Below are positions 32,819-41,607 of a DNA stretch of 64,000 nucleotides, piece by piece (within the stretch, counting starts at the first letter, position 1; every line of letters starts with the position of its first letter). The translations under genes were made by a program, and so were the position numbers. The notes under the pieces were generated by a model. That model made no database searches. It had not been told where the DNA came from and saw nothing but the letters and a program-made list of their open reading frames with translations. The DNA is taken from assembly GCA_020635255.1 (NCBI GenBank), contig JACKAC010000002.1, positions 372,001-436,000 of the forward strand. Reading direction: 5' to 3'. This DNA comes from Ignavibacteriales bacterium. GTDB lineage: Bacteria > Bacteroidota > Ignavibacteria > Tepidaquicellales > Tepidaquicellaceae.

Positions 32819-34255
32819 CTATCTGAATTTGATCTTGCGCATGGCGAAGAAGCACATTTTGAGGAGGAGCCAGCCGTCGCGGAAGCGGCTAATATTGGTG
32901 TCGCCGTATTGGCGCTCACCGTAGCGGATAGGTATTTCCACCATCTTGAGGTTGAGCTTTGCCGAGCCGAAAAGCAGGTCAAAATCTCCGAACGGGTCGA
33001 AGTCGCCGAAGTATTTTCGGTTTTCAATAAGTTTTTGGTAATCGGAGCGGAACATTACTTTAGTACCGCAGAGTGTATCAGTTATGCGCTGGTCGAGGAG
33101 GAAGCTGAACATTTTGCTGAAGAAGATGTTACCAAGCTTATTGAGCGGGCGCATAGCTTTGTCTTTCATTTGATAAACCAGCCGTGTGCCGTTTATGAAC
33201 TCGCCCTTTTCTTTGCGGAGGGCATCGTAGAATTTCGTGAGGTCTTCCGGAGCGACAGTCATATCAGCGTCGAGTATCATAAGTATATCTCCGTTAGCAT
33301 TTTCAAAACCCTTCCTTACTGCGTTGCCTTTTCCTTTGCCGTCCTGTTTGAGAAGTTTTATGTCTTTATCGGGATTTGCTTTTATGATTTCCTCAATCCT
33401 GCCGTAAGTATTGTCAGTCGAATTTCCCTCCACAAAAATTATTTCCGTATGTGAGCCGAGAGGGGGAATGCGTTCGACTATCTCGGCAATGTGTCCTTCT
33501 TCGTTTCTGCAAGGTACCTGCACGGTGACAGAATATTCTTTCGCAGTATCTTCATCTGGTTTATAATTTGCTATAACGTACCCGATGAGACAAAGGCGTT
33601 TAATGAGAGGGAGCCTTGCCAGAAAGCTATTGAAGAAAGAAGAAATGAGCGGGATATTTTTTGGGAATAGCAAAAGGGATCCGCGTTTGTACACTTCATA
33701 ATCAGTAAGGTATAGCAGGTTTTGGATCTCGTCAATATAAAGCCAATTTTGCTCACCCTCTTTCATTTTTAAATGAAGCCACGAGCCAAGCTTCAGTATA
33801 GGGTTCCAGAAGTAGTTATAATATGTAACGATGGTCTTTGTGCGGTCGTGTGACAGGCTGTTGAGCCTTTTGAATACAGATTGTATATCGTCGAGTGAGC
33901 CGATGAGATCGGAGCAAATAATGTAATCGAATTTCGTTCCTTTGCCGATGAGTTCGTTCATCGCGGAATCTTCTTCGGCGTCTATACAATGGAATTCCAA
34001 CCCGGGATATTTTTTCTTAGCTTCTTCAATGAGATAAGGATTAATGTCTATTCCGACACCTGGTGAAGGATTTACGGCATTAAGCGTATCGCCCGCAGCA
34101 CAGCCAATCTCCAAAACGGATGAGCCTTCAGGGATGGTGAACTTAAGAAGCTTTTCAATGGAGTTATAGTAGTAACGATTGCGTTTGCGCCAGTAGAGGC
34201 GGTCATCGGCAAACTGTTTTCCCTTTACGTCTATATTTTTATTTTGGTCGTTCAC
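32819..34255 (-). CDS. Fused methyltransferase and family 2 glycosyltransferase
   Basis: The 478-residue product joins two enzymes. Residues about 20-240 are a class I SAM methyltransferase domain (VLEIGCAAGDTLNAVNP, GVGIDINPYLIEEAKKKYP, DYIICSDLIGSLDDI). Residues about 245-478 are a GT2-type glycosyltransferase (VTVQVPCRNEEGHIAEIVERI, IIFVEGNSTDNTYG, ILDADMTVAPEDL), resembling dolichyl-phosphate mannose synthase. Two membrane-adjacent hydrophobic patches lie between them. It is the last gene of a four-gene glycan operon and probably makes or modifies a lipid-linked sugar. The fusion is the notable feature. Confidence 0.88.
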   Translation of the reverse strand: MNDQNKNIDVKGKQFADDRLYWRKRNRYYYNSIEKLLKFTIPEGSSVLEIGCAAGDTLNAVNPSPGVGIDINPYLIEEAKKKYPGLEFHCIDAEEDSAMNELIGKGTKFDYIICSDLIGSLDDIQSVFKRLNSLSHDRTKTIVTYYNYFWNPILKLGSWLHLKMKEGEQNWLYIDEIQNLLYLTDYEVYKRGSLLLFPKNIPLISSFFNSFLARLPLIKRLCLIGYVIANYKPDEDTAKEYSVTVQVPCRNEEGHIAEIVERIPPLGSHTEIIFVEGNSTDNTYGRIEEIIKANPDKDIKLLKQDGKGKGNAVRKGFENANGDILMILDADMTVAPEDLTKFYDALRKEKGEFINGTRLVYQMKDKAMRPLNKLGNIFFSKMFSFLLDQRITDTLCGTKVMFRSDYQKLIENRKYFGDFDPFGDFDLLFGSAKLNLKMVEIPIRYGERQYGDTNISRFRDGWLLLKMCFFAMRKIKFR

Positions 34256-34261
34256 CTAGTG

Positions 34262-35593
34262 CTATCCGCCTTTAAATAACAGATAAAATTCAGAAGCCCA
34301 TACACCGAGAAGGAACAGGTTAAATCCGACGGCAATAACCTTTCGAGGGAGTGTCAGTTCCGGGAATATACGTGTGCCCATAGAAAGGAATTTAACCGTG
34401 CCGAGGATGAAGAACGGGACGAGGACGTAATGATAGCGCGCGAGCGCCACAAAAATGAAAATTGTTATCATCCATGCCAGTATAATTCCGTACAGGAAGA
34501 AATTGTTCTTTTTCATTGCAAGCAGGCCCCATGAGCCCATGAGCATAATGACAAAGAAGGGTATATTTATCAGCGCGATGAGAAAAGGATTGGCGGATCG
34601 GTAAAGCTGGGTAGATGTCTGCCCGTCGCCGGGATCATCCATAAAATATAATATTATCATCCTCTCACTGGAGAAGAGATAGCCAAGCTTTTTAGCGCCT
34701 GTGATAAGCCATTTATGGGGATTGTGCACCATGTAGTCGATGCCCCGTTTATAAAATTCTTTGTCGCGCTTGACCTCGTCTTTTTCGTCAAAGAGCGGGT
34801 CGGATTCTTCGATCTTATAGTACCATGAGCCGGTTGCGTCGGGATTGCTGCCCGACCAGAAGGTGAATCCTCCCTGTGTTGCAAGCGTCATAGTTCCCAT
34901 GACGACCTGATTGCGGATGAGCCAGGGCGCGATAATTATGAAGACACCTACGGCAAATACCGAGGTGTATTTCAGCATCCGGAGTGTGCTACCGTTGAAG
35001 AACTCTTTTCTTTTGATGAAGAAGTAGAGCGGTATAATCAGGAGCGAGATCGCGAATGACGTGCGCACCATTATTGCAGCGCCCCATACCAGTCCCAGCA
35101 CAAAAGTATTCTTTGGCATATTGCCACAGATACAAAGATAGAGCAGTGTCATCTGCAGAAGACAGAAGAGCGGTTCGGTCAGTATCGTCTGGCTAAAAAG
35201 AATGTTCGAAGGAAAGAAAGAAAAAATAGCTAATGAAATGAGAGCGTACTTTTTATCGAACATGCGCATACTAATAAGAAAGAAGAGCAAACCCGATATG
35301 ATCTCGAACAGCGACTGTAAAATTTTAACGAAGATCTGGCCGGTACCAAAAATGGAATAAATTCCTGCAAGAAAGATAGGATAACCCGGTATCAGGAGAG
35401 CCGTTGGGTCTCCGTCGTATGAGTATTCGCCTTTCTGGACGATGTTTTTGGCGAGGGTATCATATACCATGCTGTCGGAACGGAGCTCGACCTTAACGGT
35501 AATTGCCAGCACCAGCTTAATTACAAAAGCGAGAGCAAGAATAAATATAAGGATATTCTTTTCCTTTTTTGAAAGGGTGCTGAGTACTTTCAT
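34262..35593 (-). CDS. GT39/ArnT-like membrane glycosyltransferase
   Basis: This 443-residue polytopic inner-membrane protein has about ten to twelve hydrophobic segments and an early periplasmic DSMVYDTLAKNIVQKGEY loop with the acidic residue typical of GT-C fold enzymes (dolichyl-phosphate-mannose-protein mannosyltransferase and ArnT families). It would transfer a sugar from a polyprenyl-phosphate donor to a lipid or protein acceptor. It lies 2 bp from the upstream methyltransferase gene and 6 bp from the downstream fused enzyme, which could make its donor. Confidence 0.83.
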   Translation of the reverse strand: MKVLSTLSKKEKNILIFILALAFVIKLVLAITVKVELRSDSMVYDTLAKNIVQKGEYSYDGDPTALLIPGYPIFLAGIYSIFGTGQIFVKILQSLFEIISGLLFFLISMRMFDKKYALISLAIFSFFPSNILFSQTILTEPLFCLLQMTLLYLCICGNMPKNTFVLGLVWGAAIMVRTSFAISLLIIPLYFFIKRKEFFNGSTLRMLKYTSVFAVGVFIIIAPWLIRNQVVMGTMTLATQGGFTFWSGSNPDATGSWYYKIEESDPLFDEKDEVKRDKEFYKRGIDYMVHNPHKWLITGAKKLGYLFSSERMIILYFMDDPGDGQTSTQLYRSANPFLIALINIPFFVIMLMGSWGLLAMKKNNFFLYGIILAWMITIFIFVALARYHYVLVPFFILGTVKFLSMGTRIFPELTLPRKVIAVGFNLFLLGVWASEFYLLFKGG

Positions 35594-35595
35594 AA

Positions 35596-36402
35596 TTATT
35601 TTTTTTGTGAGACGACGACTATACCGGTTCCTTCTTTATTGTCGGTATGCACGTCCAACCACATTAGTATAAGTACAAACCACAGTGTAAAAAGATAATA
35701 AAAAGGCAGGATAAGTATAAGAATTTTAGACTTACCCGCCATGAGTATTGGGTATTTGATCCCCCAGCGCCATGAGACAGTACCGAACTTACCATATGAG
35801 TATAGGAATTCAGTAACATCCATTCCGGCTGAGTTAAGTTTTTCGGTAATGTCTTCACGTGAATAGCCGAGGCGCGCATGTTCCTCGATGAAGCTCTCGT
35901 CGTCTTCGGAATCCGCGTCACTGCCCCCGAGGTTAGAAGGAGTATTAACCAGGAGTTTGCCGCCGGTTTTGAGAGCGCGGGCGAAATTTTTGAACACGGT
36001 GCGGTCGTCCTCTATATGCTCCATAACGTCAACGCAAAGAATAAAGTCGAACTCGTTTTCGTAGGTGATCTTTGTGAGATCGGCGATCTCGAATTTAACT
36101 TTGTTCATACCGCATTTTTCGAAAAAGTATCGGCAGTCCTCTATCTGTTCCTCTTTAACATCGACAGCCAGTATTTCCGCATCAGGAAAGCGTTTAGCCA
36201 GGAAATATGTATATTGCCCGAAACCCATCCCGGCATCCAGGATGCGGAGTTTTGCGCCTTTAGGATAGAGTTTGCGGATCTCTTTCCTTACGTGCCATGA
36301 ACGAAGGAACATAAGGTCCAGAAGAAAGTAGAAAATCTTTCTAAGGAAAGTGTTCCTCGAAACGATGTCGCCAAAAACTTTTTTTACCGGGTCGTACTGC
36401 AA
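35596..36402 (-). CDS. Class I SAM-dependent methyltransferase
   Basis: This 268-residue protein has a SAM fold: AKLRILDAGMGFGQYTYFLA (motif I), ILAVDVKEEQI, EFDFILCVDVMEHIED (motif IV) and GGKLLVNTPSNLGGSD. The C-terminal part contains a hydrophobic segment (ILILILPFYYLFTLWFVLILMW) that may attach it to the membrane. In the operon it lies between a GT4 and a GT39-like gene, so it probably methylates a sugar or lipid-linked glycan. Confidence 0.85.
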   Translation of the reverse strand: MQYDPVKKVFGDIVSRNTFLRKIFYFLLDLMFLRSWHVRKEIRKLYPKGAKLRILDAGMGFGQYTYFLAKRFPDAEILAVDVKEEQIEDCRYFFEKCGMNKVKFEIADLTKITYENEFDFILCVDVMEHIEDDRTVFKNFARALKTGGKLLVNTPSNLGGSDADSEDDESFIEEHARLGYSREDITEKLNSAGMDVTEFLYSYGKFGTVSWRWGIKYPILMAGKSKILILILPFYYLFTLWFVLILMWLDVHTDNKEGTGIVVVSQKK

Positions 36403-36413
36403 TATGATCTAAT

Positions 36414-37574
36414 TTAGTTTTTTGAAATGGATGTTAAATCTTCGATGTCTTTAATAAAATTATCCCAATCATACTTTTTCTTTTCTTCAGCGGCTCCGGA
36501 AGAAAATTTCTCTTCGAGGCTTTCATTGTAAAACTTATTTACTGCATCGGTAATAGCGTAGGGGTCTTCGGGTTTAATTACAAACCCGGTTTTCCCGTTA
36601 ATGACGGATTCCGATAACCCTCCAACGTCCGTTGCAATGACGGGTTTATCATAGTAATATGCAATGTGTGTTATGCCACTCTGTGTAGCGGACGAATAGG
36701 GAAGGAGTACAACATCGCACGCGGAGAAGAAATAACGAACCCGCTCATTGGGGACAAAGTCGGAAATCACTATGACATTATCATCGAGACCGAGCTCAGA
36801 TATTTTTTTACGGTATTGCTCTTCATCGTCGTAAAATTCCCCAACGACAAGCAGTTTCACATTTTTATTGTGCTTTAAAATGCCGGGCATTGCCTCGAGC
36901 AGGTAATTCAGTCCTTTGTATTTCCGCACGTATCCAAAGAAGAGTAGAACTTTATCTTTTTCGAGGTCGACATTATAGTTCTCTTTGATGAATTCTTTCG
37001 CTTCGCTTTTCGGGAGTTTATCTCCGAAGATATTATATATCGGGTGGAAAGATACTTTGTACGGCTTTCCTTTTGAAAATTTGAGCAGGTCATCCTCGAC
37101 GCTTTTGGATTGGACGAGGAAGTAGTCAACCTGACTGAAAGCCAGCCGGGTGAGGAATTTATCACCTATCCTTTTTTCATGGGGGATCACATTATCGCAG
37201 ATGAAAAGCACTTTTGCTCCGGAACGCTTTTTCGCGAAATACGAGATAAATGCAAAGCAAGGGGCGAAAAACGGAATCCAATAGCGGAATATTATCAAGC
37301 CGGGCATTTCCCTGCCAATGCGCCTGCCAACCGAGATCCAGTTGAACGGATTAACGGAGTCTATCGAAATTATGTTTTTATCAGCGGGGATCTTTACGAG
37401 TTCGTCGCCCTTTTCCTCCTGCGTCTTGCCAGGGAAAAAGAGCTTTGGGTATTGGCGTTTAAAGGAAAAAATTTTTACGTCGTATTTTTTGTTGAGATAG
37501 GAGTAGAGTATAGCATTAAGCTGGGCAAATGCCCCACGCATCGGGTATGCTGTTCCTACTATTATGATCTTCAT
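36414..37574 (-). CDS. Family 4 glycosyltransferase
   Basis: This 386-residue GT-B fold protein resembles retaining GT4 enzymes. The C-terminal domain has FGYVRKYKGLNYLLEAM, LLVVGEFYDDE, the ACDVVLLPYSSATQSGITHIAYYYDKPVIATDVGGLSE nucleotide-sugar binding region (with E of the E-x7-E-like element), and GFVIKPEDPYAI. The N-terminal half carries MRGAFAQLNAILYSYL. It is the first gene of the four-gene glycan operon, so its promoter probably lies in the gap at 37575-37857. Confidence 0.9.
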   Translation of the reverse strand: MKIIIVGTAYPMRGAFAQLNAILYSYLNKKYDVKIFSFKRQYPKLFFPGKTQEEKGDELVKIPADKNIISIDSVNPFNWISVGRRIGREMPGLIIFRYWIPFFAPCFAFISYFAKKRSGAKVLFICDNVIPHEKRIGDKFLTRLAFSQVDYFLVQSKSVEDDLLKFSKGKPYKVSFHPIYNIFGDKLPKSEAKEFIKENYNVDLEKDKVLLFFGYVRKYKGLNYLLEAMPGILKHNKNVKLLVVGEFYDDEEQYRKKISELGLDDNVIVISDFVPNERVRYFFSACDVVLLPYSSATQSGITHIAYYYDKPVIATDVGGLSESVINGKTGFVIKPEDPYAITDAVNKFYNESLEEKFSSGAAEEKKKYDWDNFIKDIEDLTSISKN

Positions 37575-37857
37575 TATTGCTTTTACAAATGCCTAATATA
37601 AAGTTATTTACGTTTAATTGTAATTCAAATTAGGCAATAACAAAGCCGGGTGTCGAGCGATAAGCCCAGAGAAAATGAATAAAAACAATGTTTTAGAAGA
37701 AAAAATACTTCCATTGTTATTGATTTTAATGATTAAATAAATAATATTTGCTTCGAGGATATGATTAAAATAATTTTCTAAATTTTCTCTATAAACCCAC
37801 AATAAGTATAGGAACACTTCTACTCACATTTATCTCAAACTTTAACAGAGGAAACCA
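37575..37857. other. Intergenic region between divergent genes
   Basis: About 280 bp of AT-rich DNA separate the glycan operon from the PorZ-like gene and should hold promoters in both directions. No gene, hairpin or repeat stands out. AGAGGAAA precedes the PorZ-like ATG as a ribosome-binding site. Confidence 0.5.
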
Positions 37858-40122
37858 ATGATGCTCAAAAAGTTTTTTTTCGTGACGGCATTAATATGTT
37901 TATTTGTCAATACAGGCAACTCGCAGGCGCGCAGGTGGGAGACTTTTACATCGATGAAGGAGATAAGAGATATAGAAGTGATCCCGGGTACGAACGAAGT
38001 TTATTGCGCAACGAGCGGAGGGCTGTTTGAGGTAGATATGCAGTCAGGTACGGTAAAAAGGAAATTTACTAATGTCGATGGGTTATTGAGCGTCGATCTT
38101 CTCTCTGTTAAGCTGGATAATCATAATAAGCTCTGGATAGGAGCATCGGACGGATCGATATCGATCTATGATTATCAAACAGGCGGATGGAATTATATTT
38201 ATGACATAAAGAATTCTACAGAGGCGAACAAGACGATAAACGACTTCATGTTATACACAAGTTATATGTATGTAGCAACGGGTTACGGAATTCAAAAGAT
38301 ATCTACAGACAATTATAATTTTGTCGATGCGCCTTATTCCCAGCTGGGGCAATTTCCCGCGAACAATACGAAAGTAAACAAGCTGATCCTTTTGGGTGAT
38401 ATGTTTTATGCTGCAACAAGCGCAGGTGTCGCATACGCTAATATAAATTCAAATCTTAACAACCCGCTATCGTGGACCAATTACAATAATGCTCCTCTTG
38501 CAGTCGACGTCGTCGCGGCAACGGCATTTGATAACAATGTGTTTTTCGGATCGCCAACGGGGCTTTTGTATTATGACGGGTCTTTTTGGAGAGTATATCC
38601 AAGTTCTGAGATAGAGAACGCAAATATAAAGTCTATGACATCATCCGGGAGCAGACTTTATATTGCAACCAATGATAAGGTATACTACGCGGATGCAGGT
38701 AACCTGGCTAATCCGGTGCTTTTTCAGAGCAATGGTGGGTATACGGACATAACCCTGGATGTAAACTCAAATCCGGTTCTGGGTACAAGCAATGAAGGGG
38801 TGGGAGTTTTATTGAATTCTAATTATGCATTCTTTTTTCCAAACGGACCGAACGTAAATAGTTTTTTTGACATAAATTTTGACGATGTTGGAAGGCTTTG
38901 GGCTTGCAGCGGCGGTATTCCAAATTCGGGTGTATTTTCCTATGACGGAAGTACCTGGACAGGATATACTGTGAGTAACACTCCATCACTGGGGTCATCC
39001 GACGATTTCAGGAAAATAGTTACACATGAGGGTTTAGTATGGATGTTGTCCTTTGGAGGAGGAGCGACGTTACTGGAGAATTCCGTGTTCACGAATTTTA
39101 ATCCATCAAATACTGCAATGCCTCCGAGCGGTCCGAATACAAATTTTTGTGTTCCTACTAGTGGAGCATATGACCTAAATGGTAATTTGTGGACAGGATA
39201 CTGGGCTGTAAATACCGGTCTTTACCCTGTCTATGCATATGCAGGAGGACAGTGGATCGGGATACCGATACCGGCACCAACAAATTCAGGTATTGATGAA
39301 ATGGGTGTTGATCAATATAATACAAAATGGTTTGTGGCAAGTCTTAATGCAAACAGACTTTATTTTTATAATGAGAACGGGACATTAACCAACTTTAGTG
39401 ATGATACATACGGATTTTACTCTGCTAGTGAATTTTCCAGTGATGTAAGCAAACTAACGGATATGATAATCGATAAGAACGGTGAAGTGTGGGTTAGTAC
39501 AAATAACGGTGTATTTATAATAAGCAATCCGGTTTCGGTTTTGCAGGGGACCAAACCGCAACCAAGAAAGATGGGTATAATATCCGGAAATTTGATCGTA
39601 CCATTTACCGAGAGTTGTAACTCACTGGCATTCGATGAGTTAAATAACAAGTGGATAGGAACAGCGTTAAATGGAGCATTTTATCTTTCAGAGGACGGTA
39701 CGACTCTATTCGATCAATTTAATATTTCCAATAGCCCCATACTAAGCAACTCTATTGAGACGATCGGTGTAAATCCTTCTGACGGAAGGGCGTATTTTGG
39801 AACGATGGTTGGTCTATCTTCAGTTAATACGGATGCAGTTCAGCCAGTGGAAGATTTTACAGATATAATTTGTTCACCGAATCCTTATCTGCTTCCTTCG
39901 ACTGTTGACCTGAGAATCGACGGGCTGGTAGAGGGTTCGAGCATAAAGATAATAACACTTACAGGTGATATTGTTGCAGAATTCGAATCACCCGGCGGAA
40001 AAATAGCAACATGGACAAACAGCAGGAGCGCAAATATAGCTTCCGGAATATATATGGTAATAGCATACAATAAGGATGGAAGCAAAGTTGGTGCAGGGAA
40101 GTTTGCCGTAATAAAAAAATAG
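37858..40122 (+). CDS. PorZ-like beta-propeller protein
   Basis: This 754-residue exported protein has a signal peptide (FFFVTALICLFVNTGNSQ). A long run of propeller blades follows (WETFTSMKEIRDIEVIP, NEVYCATSGGLFEVD, KLWIGASDGSISIYD, VWVSTNNGVFII), like the two propellers of PorZ, the T9SS component that delivers anionic lipopolysaccharide to cargo. The C-terminal 90 residues (CSPNPYLLPSTVDLRIDGL) form a sorting-domain-like fold but differ from the NPFNPS type of the other cargo proteins. PorZ identity is inferred from architecture; two-component-regulator propeller proteins of unknown role are the alternative. hisA starts 3 bp later. Confidence 0.75.
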   Translation: MMLKKFFFVTALICLFVNTGNSQARRWETFTSMKEIRDIEVIPGTNEVYCATSGGLFEVDMQSGTVKRKFTNVDGLLSVDLLSVKLDNHNKLWIGASDGSISIYDYQTGGWNYIYDIKNSTEANKTINDFMLYTSYMYVATGYGIQKISTDNYNFVDAPYSQLGQFPANNTKVNKLILLGDMFYAATSAGVAYANINSNLNNPLSWTNYNNAPLAVDVVAATAFDNNVFFGSPTGLLYYDGSFWRVYPSSEIENANIKSMTSSGSRLYIATNDKVYYADAGNLANPVLFQSNGGYTDITLDVNSNPVLGTSNEGVGVLLNSNYAFFFPNGPNVNSFFDINFDDVGRLWACSGGIPNSGVFSYDGSTWTGYTVSNTPSLGSSDDFRKIVTHEGLVWMLSFGGGATLLENSVFTNFNPSNTAMPPSGPNTNFCVPTSGAYDLNGNLWTGYWAVNTGLYPVYAYAGGQWIGIPIPAPTNSGIDEMGVDQYNTKWFVASLNANRLYFYNENGTLTNFSDDTYGFYSASEFSSDVSKLTDMIIDKNGEVWVSTNNGVFIISNPVSVLQGTKPQPRKMGIISGNLIVPFTESCNSLAFDELNNKWIGTALNGAFYLSEDGTTLFDQFNISNSPILSNSIETIGVNPSDGRAYFGTMVGLSSVNTDAVQPVEDFTDIICSPNPYLLPSTVDLRIDGLVEGSSIKIITLTGDIVAEFESPGGKIATWTNSRSANIASGIYMVIAYNKDGSKVGAGKFAVIKK

Positions 40123-40125
40123 ATC

Positions 40126-40887
40126 ATGTTTGTAATACCCGTAATAGATATCAAGGAAGGAAAGTGCGCGAGGGTTTTTGAGGGTCACAATTCACTTTCA
40201 CAGTACTATTGTGAAAGTCCTATCAAAGTAGCCCGCCTATTCAGGAAGGAAAATTTTAAAGCGATACATATAACCGATCTCGACGGAGCAGTGAACGGAG
40301 AGATGAGGAACTATGGCACTATTAAGGAAATAGTGGATACGGTCGATATACCCGTACAGCTCGGAGGCGGGATCAGGAACTTTGACAATGCTAAGAGGAT
40401 AATCGAAGAACTTGGTGTGTACAGGATAGTTCTTGGTACGGCGGCAATCGTTAATCCGGATATTGTAGAACGGATCTTAAATGACTACTCTCCGTCAAAG
40501 CTTGTTGTTGGGATCGACGAGAAAATGAACAACGTAGTCAAGAACGGATGGATAGAATATGCTAATATTACGCCATTGGAATTTGCAATTAGAATGGATT
40601 CTATGGGAGTGCAAAGGATAGTTTACCAGGATGTGACGCGGGTGGGTAATTTTTCGGGTCCTCACATAGAGAGATTGAAGGAGATCGGCGAAAACACAAA
40701 GCTAAAGATAACCTCGGCAGGCGGTATAGGAAATTACAAACACTTAAAGATGTTAGAGGAGCTTAAGGATTACGGTGTCGATTCGGCTATGGTATCAAAG
40801 GCTCTATACGAAAATAAGTTTCCATGTCAAAATATATGGCGTGATATCGAAAGGGAGGACATCTCGCTCGAACTCCCTAAAGTTTAA
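40126..40887 (+). CDS. hisA: HisA-like phosphoribosyl isomerase
   Basis: This 253-residue TIM-barrel enzyme would isomerise ProFAR to PRFAR in histidine synthesis. Key motifs are FVIPVIDIKEGKCARVF (catalytic Asp), ITDLDGAVNG, QLGGGIRNFDNA, VLGTAAIVNPD and ITSAGGIGNYKHL. It is not in a his operon but follows the PorZ-like gene by 3 bp. The second catalytic Asp region is retained (VYQDVTRVGNFSGPH, where T and D fit the family). HisF is the main alternative, but the first motif and phosphate sites favour HisA. Confidence 0.9.
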   Translation: MFVIPVIDIKEGKCARVFEGHNSLSQYYCESPIKVARLFRKENFKAIHITDLDGAVNGEMRNYGTIKEIVDTVDIPVQLGGGIRNFDNAKRIIEELGVYRIVLGTAAIVNPDIVERILNDYSPSKLVVGIDEKMNNVVKNGWIEYANITPLEFAIRMDSMGVQRIVYQDVTRVGNFSGPHIERLKEIGENTKLKITSAGGIGNYKHLKMLEELKDYGVDSAMVSKALYENKFPCQNIWRDIEREDISLELPKV

Positions 40888-40889
40888 TC

Positions 40890-41603
40890 TTATATAATTC
40901 TTCTCACCTCGACAACTCTAAAAGCTTCCGAATATTCATACTCCGGCGTATATTTCGCCAGGTTTTCCTTAAAATACTTTGAGAAAGCATCCATATCCGG
41001 AAATTGCGACTTATGGCAGGCAAGTATGCTTAGCTTAAAGTCGATATCTTTTGTTATGTCAACGAAGTGATCCGGATTTGATGCGCCGTAAAGGTAGAGC
41101 TTAGAAACCTGGTGCGGTTTAGCCATTTTGCCGTAGATGTATTCGTTTTTGGCGGCAAAGCATGAATCGAAAACGGCAAGCGCGGCTACACGGTGATCGC
41201 GGTGAAATAAGTTAAGATTATCAAAGGTAGAGTTACCGGGGTCAAATGAAAACACAAGTTCAGGCTTTAAATGGCGAATAAGCAAGATAAGCTTTTTGCG
41301 AAGGTTTTCGGTGTATCTCAAGAAGCCATCTTTATAGTTCCAAAAAAGGACTTTCTTTACGCCGAGCATTTTAGCTGCATCCAGCTGTTCTTTTCTGCGG
41401 GTTTTTATTCTTTTTTCTTTTGTATATCCGGGTATTTTAAAGCCATTCTCTCCATTAGTTATGACCAGGTATGTAACTTCATAGCCTTCAGCCATAAGAT
41501 TTTTCAGAGTGATGGTACATGTAAACTCAAGGTCATCCGGATGCGCTCCGATCGCCAGCACCTTTTTTGGATTCTCTTGTTTTGTTATTTTTATTTTTGC
41601 CAA
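40890..41603 (-). CDS. PIG-L/LmbE family deacetylase
   Basis: This 237-residue zinc-dependent N-deacetylase has the metal motif AHPDDLE (H21, D24) and the FHRDHR His pair. Family members deacetylate GlcNAc conjugates, including GlcNAc-malate in bacillithiol synthesis (BshB). The gene lies 3.7 kb from bshA, but its sequence lacks the GTRG element that I associate with BshB1, so the exact substrate is open. It is the last gene of an operon with oppD-like, hutI and sugar dehydrogenase genes (4 bp gap to the latter). Confidence 0.87.
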   Translation of the reverse strand: MAKIKITKQENPKKVLAIGAHPDDLEFTCTITLKNLMAEGYEVTYLVITNGENGFKIPGYTKEKRIKTRRKEQLDAAKMLGVKKVLFWNYKDGFLRYTENLRKKLILLIRHLKPELVFSFDPGNSTFDNLNLFHRDHRVAALAVFDSCFAAKNEYIYGKMAKPHQVSKLYLYGASNPDHFVDITKDIDFKLSILACHKSQFPDMDAFSKYFKENLAKYTPEYEYSEAFRVVEVRRII

Positions 41604-41607
41604 GGGT

